The position numbers and the translations under genes are program-made. A stretch of 29,414 bases of DNA from a virus. The stretch is from IMG/VR virus record IMGVR_UViG_3300040946_000012, positions 1 to 29,414 of that record; one strand, 5' to 3'. Under the pieces are notes generated by a model that saw only the letters and a program-made list of their open reading frames with translations, did no database searches and was not told the origin of the DNA. Numbering within the stretch: the first letter of the stretch is position 1; every line of letters begins with the position of its first letter. Shown here one piece after another: positions 27,332 through 29,414 of this stretch.

Positions 27332-27837
27332 CCGAAGCCGTTTTTAAGTTGACGGTGAACATCACACCAGAAGAAACACCTGACCCGTCCCCGCCTGCGC
27401 GTGCGATTACCGACTGTGCCGTTATTAAGTCCAACGAAGAGCAGCGGTATGTGTTGATGGTTGCATATCCTGCGATGAAGGCTGATGTTTCTGTGGCCCA
27501 GGACGGACACCGTGATTGCGCGCAACCCGATGTGATTGAACAGGCATGCTTCAACTTCATGCGTAAGGGTTGCAAGCTCGGCATGTTCCACGAGCCAGGT
27601 CACAATCCCGGCGAGGTCGTAGAGAACTATATCTACCGTGGACCGACATGGGTTGAAAAGTCTGCCGATGGAACGACAGAACAGGTGATTGAACCCGGCG
27701 ACTGGCTGTGCGGAATGATTCTCACGCCAGATGCTTGGGCGTTGTACAAACAGGGCGTTATCGGCGGGGCGTCCCCGCAAGGTAGAGCCAGAAGGCGCAC
27801 GCCCGATCCCGACACACTCGCTCACTTGAGGAGCTGA
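27328..27837 (+). CDS. XkdF-like head maturation protease
   Basis: 169 residues; ATG at 27328 overlaps the HAD stop (ATGA). The phrases ITDCAVIKSNEEQRYVLMVA, NFMRKGCKLGMFHEPG, GDWLCGMILTPDAWALYKQG and the closing GGASPQGRARRR parallel the XkdF family of putative phage serine proteases, with H in FHEPGH and a Ser in GGASPQG as candidate catalytic residues. Such proteases process capsid or scaffold proteins. It sits immediately upstream of a scaffold-like gene. Membership is by eye and the catalytic residues are uncertain. Confidence 0.65.
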   Translation: MTEAVFKLTVNITPEETPDPSPPARAITDCAVIKSNEEQRYVLMVAYPAMKADVSVAQDGHRDCAQPDVIEQACFNFMRKGCKLGMFHEPGHNPGEVVENYIYRGPTWVEKSADGTTEQVIEPGDWLCGMILTPDAWALYKQGVIGGASPQGRARRRTPDPDTLAHLRS

Positions 27838-27839
27838 TC

Positions 27840-29414
27840 ATGACAGACGTAGCTATCACGGAGTTCGAGGAGATCGATCCCGATGAACTCCATCTCGTGG
27901 GCAAAGGTGCTAACGGTTTCAAAGCGTTACTTGCCAAGTCTGCCAGCGAAGAGGTTCGCGCAGTCCTAGAACAGGTTGCAGAGAATCTTGACATGGAGAT
28001 TGTCAAGGCTGACGACGATGACGGCGGTGATGACGGCAAGGACTGTCCTACATGCAAGGGCAGCGGGAAGATCCGCGAGGGTCACGTTAAATGCCCGAAG
28101 TGTCTCGGCACTGGCAACGCTCCCAAGGTCGGCCAGACCGAGAAGGAACTCATTGAGTCTGCCAAGGCAACAGCAGCGAGTGGTGTACCGACACCGACCG
28201 CCAAGGACTGTCCGACATGTAACGGCAGCGGCACGCTGCTTGACGGTAAGACATGTCCCGACTGCAACGGCACTGGCAGTGACGGACAGATGCCACCTGC
28301 TGACAAACTGAACGCGCAGTCTGGATTCGCAGGATCAAGTGACGACGGTAACGGTCGCACCACGATTGACAAGGCACTTGCTGCATACGAGGAACTGGTC
28401 AAGGCGAAGTACAAGCAGAAGGACCGCGATCAGATGGCCAGCAGCGGTCAGGCCATGTCTGATGGTGCATACCCTGTTGCCGATGCTGAAGACCTTGACA
28501 ACGCGATCCATGCTGTCGGTCGCGGCGGTGCTGACCACGATGCCATTCGCAAGCACATCATCGCACGCGCGAAGGCGCTGAACTTGTCGTCCAAGATTCC
28601 AGACAACTGGAACTCGGACGGGTCGTTGGCTACCAAGAGTGTCGAGCTTGTTGAGAAGGATGGCGTCGTTAGCGGTGACAACCCATTCCTTGGTGGCTCC
28701 GTAACTGGTGCACCACCTGCCGCACCTGCTGCAGACGACGCTGCTGCTATGCCTGGTTCGCCAGAATGGGAAGCAGCGGACGCTGTGATCGCTTCAGACG
28801 CGGCCAATCTGATCCTGCAGGCATATGAACTGACGCGGCAGTTCCGTGACCGTGAGGCCATTGAGGTGGCTGCTGGCGAGGGCAATGACATGTTCGACAC
28901 GTTCAGTGCCGAGTGCGTGCTGGACATCTTGTCTGCGGCAATCGGGCAGATGGCGACGCTTGCCTTCCATGAGGCCGTTGCTTCGCAAGCAGAGAAAGCG
29001 TTGGACGACACCGCAGAAAAATCAGGTGCAAGACTATCGGGAGACTCGATTAGCGCCCTCGTGGCTGCCCGTGCTGTGATCAGTGGACTGTTGGGCGTGG
29101 ATGACCCCGAGTCGGATTCTGACGATGACGACGACGGGGACGATGATTCCGATTCTGACTCGGATGACGATGATGATGACGATGACGACGAAACCACTAA
29201 GGCGATACTCGCCAAGGAGATTGATGATATGACAGGCGACGAGCTTCTACAGGTGCTCGACGGGCGCGATGAAAAGCTCGTCAAGCTCATTGGTGAGGCA
29301 CTGAAGGGCAAGCCCGCGATGGATGAGGCAGACGCCATTTCCAACGCGAAGGGTGCCGACAAGAAGAACAAGCAAAAGGCCCCCAAGGACGAAAATGACG
29401 ACCTTGAGGACGAG
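27840..29414 (+). CDS. Scaffold/capsid-associated protein with DnaJ-type zinc motifs (3' end off window)
   Basis: Open from the ATG at 27840 (GAGGAGC upstream) to the window edge, at least 525 codons. The start (ELHLVGKGANGFKALLAKS) is typical of proteins next to XkdF proteases. Four CxxCxGxG motifs, CPTCKGSG (69), CPKCLGTG (85), CPTCNGSG (124) and CPDCNGTG (139), form a complete DnaJ central zinc-finger domain. Around residue 211, SYPVADAEDL-like sequence and HIIARAKALN match the domain found in many phage scaffold or capsid-associated proteins. Later parts include a long acidic D/S run (about 425-450) and an acidic C-terminal region. It probably shapes the prohead; the J-type zinc domain may bind unfolded capsid protein. 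Confidence 0.75.
   Translation, partial: MTDVAITEFEEIDPDELHLVGKGANGFKALLAKSASEEVRAVLEQVAENLDMEIVKADDDDGGDDGKDCPTCKGSGKIREGHVKCPKCLGTGNAPKVGQTEKELIESAKATAASGVPTPTAKDCPTCNGSGTLLDGKTCPDCNGTGSDGQMPPADKLNAQSGFAGSSDDGNGRTTIDKALAAYEELVKAKYKQKDRDQMASSGQAMSDGAYPVADAEDLDNAIHAVGRGGADHDAIRKHIIARAKALNLSSKIPDNWNSDGSLATKSVELVEKDGVVSGDNPFLGGSVTGAPPAAPAADDAAAMPGSPEWEAADAVIASDAANLILQAYELTRQFRDREAIEVAAGEGNDMFDTFSAECVLDILSAAIGQMATLAFHEAVASQAEKALDDTAEKSGARLSGDSISALVAARAVISGLLGVDDPESDSDDDDDGDDDSDSDSDDDDDDDDDETTKAILAKEIDDMTGDELLQVLDGRDEKLVKLIGEALKGKPAMDEADAISNAKGADKKNKQKAPKDENDDLEDE

Noticed and set aside
28448-29386. Long open frame on the - strand (312 codons), Ser-rich
   Set aside because: It is the complement of the acidic, Asp/Ser-rich + strand scaffold-like gene; it has no ribosome-binding site and its composition simply mirrors GAC/GAT codons.

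Overview
This window reads as a stretch of a tailed-phage (Caudoviricetes) or prophage genome, most likely infecting an actinobacterium. Every convincing gene lies on the + strand. Genes are packed with ATGA/GTGA/TTGA overlaps, GTG and TTG starts are common, and the order is replication - terminase - virion surface - glycan cassette - lysis - tRNA array - portal/head. The actinobacterial host is inferred from an Rpf-type (resuscitation-promoting-factor-like) cell-wall lysin, promoters with TTGAC(A/G) boxes and TANNNT -10 boxes, two apparently leaderless starts, and a portal-MuF type head module. No integrase, repressor, rRNA or bacterial housekeeping gene is visible.

Layout. 1-4088: early/replication genes (a winged-helix replisome-organiser-like protein carrying an iteron-like repeat cluster inside its gene, a DnaB/RepA-type helicase, and several small Cys-rich proteins). 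4155-5239: a ClpP-like protease and two tiny proteins. 5249-7529: a 26-bp tandem repeat, the small and large terminase subunits, and a zinc-ribbon microprotein. 7542-9971: small virion/fibre-like and Cys-rich proteins. 9968-17527: an unbroken, mostly overlapping cassette of five glycosyltransferases, a NeuD/PglD-like acyltransferase, two FkbM and one TylF-like methyltransferases, an RmlD-like reductase and one unknown, suited to building a methylated and acylated glycan. 17550-18137: a promoter, a leader peptide and a secreted Rpf-fold lysin. 18139-22058: a promoter followed by 33 recognisable tRNA genes, covering every amino acid except Trp, with several compact tRNA-like RNAs filling the gaps, an HNH endonuclease and a small membrane protein embedded in it, and a second HNH endonuclease just after it. 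22644-29414: a 1272-residue portal fusion (portal - linker - NUDIX - 2H phosphoesterase - MuF), a gp10-like neck/tail protein, a HAD-like phosphatase, an XkdF-like protease, and the start of a scaffold-like protein with four DnaJ-type CxxCxGxG zinc motifs.

The most unusual content is (i) the tRNA array: nine tRNAs carry C instead of the near-universal U at position 33, three (Arg-CCT, Arg-TCT, Ile-TAT) appear to have the anticodon arm nested between the two D-stem strands with the D-loop-like sequence after it, and several minimal tRNA-like units (two ending in CCA) occupy exact slots in the array; and (ii) the portal fusion, which places intact NUDIX and 2H phosphoesterase domains between portal and MuF and so could carry nucleotide-processing enzymes in the virion. 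All RNA folds and protein families were assigned by eye, without database or folding software.
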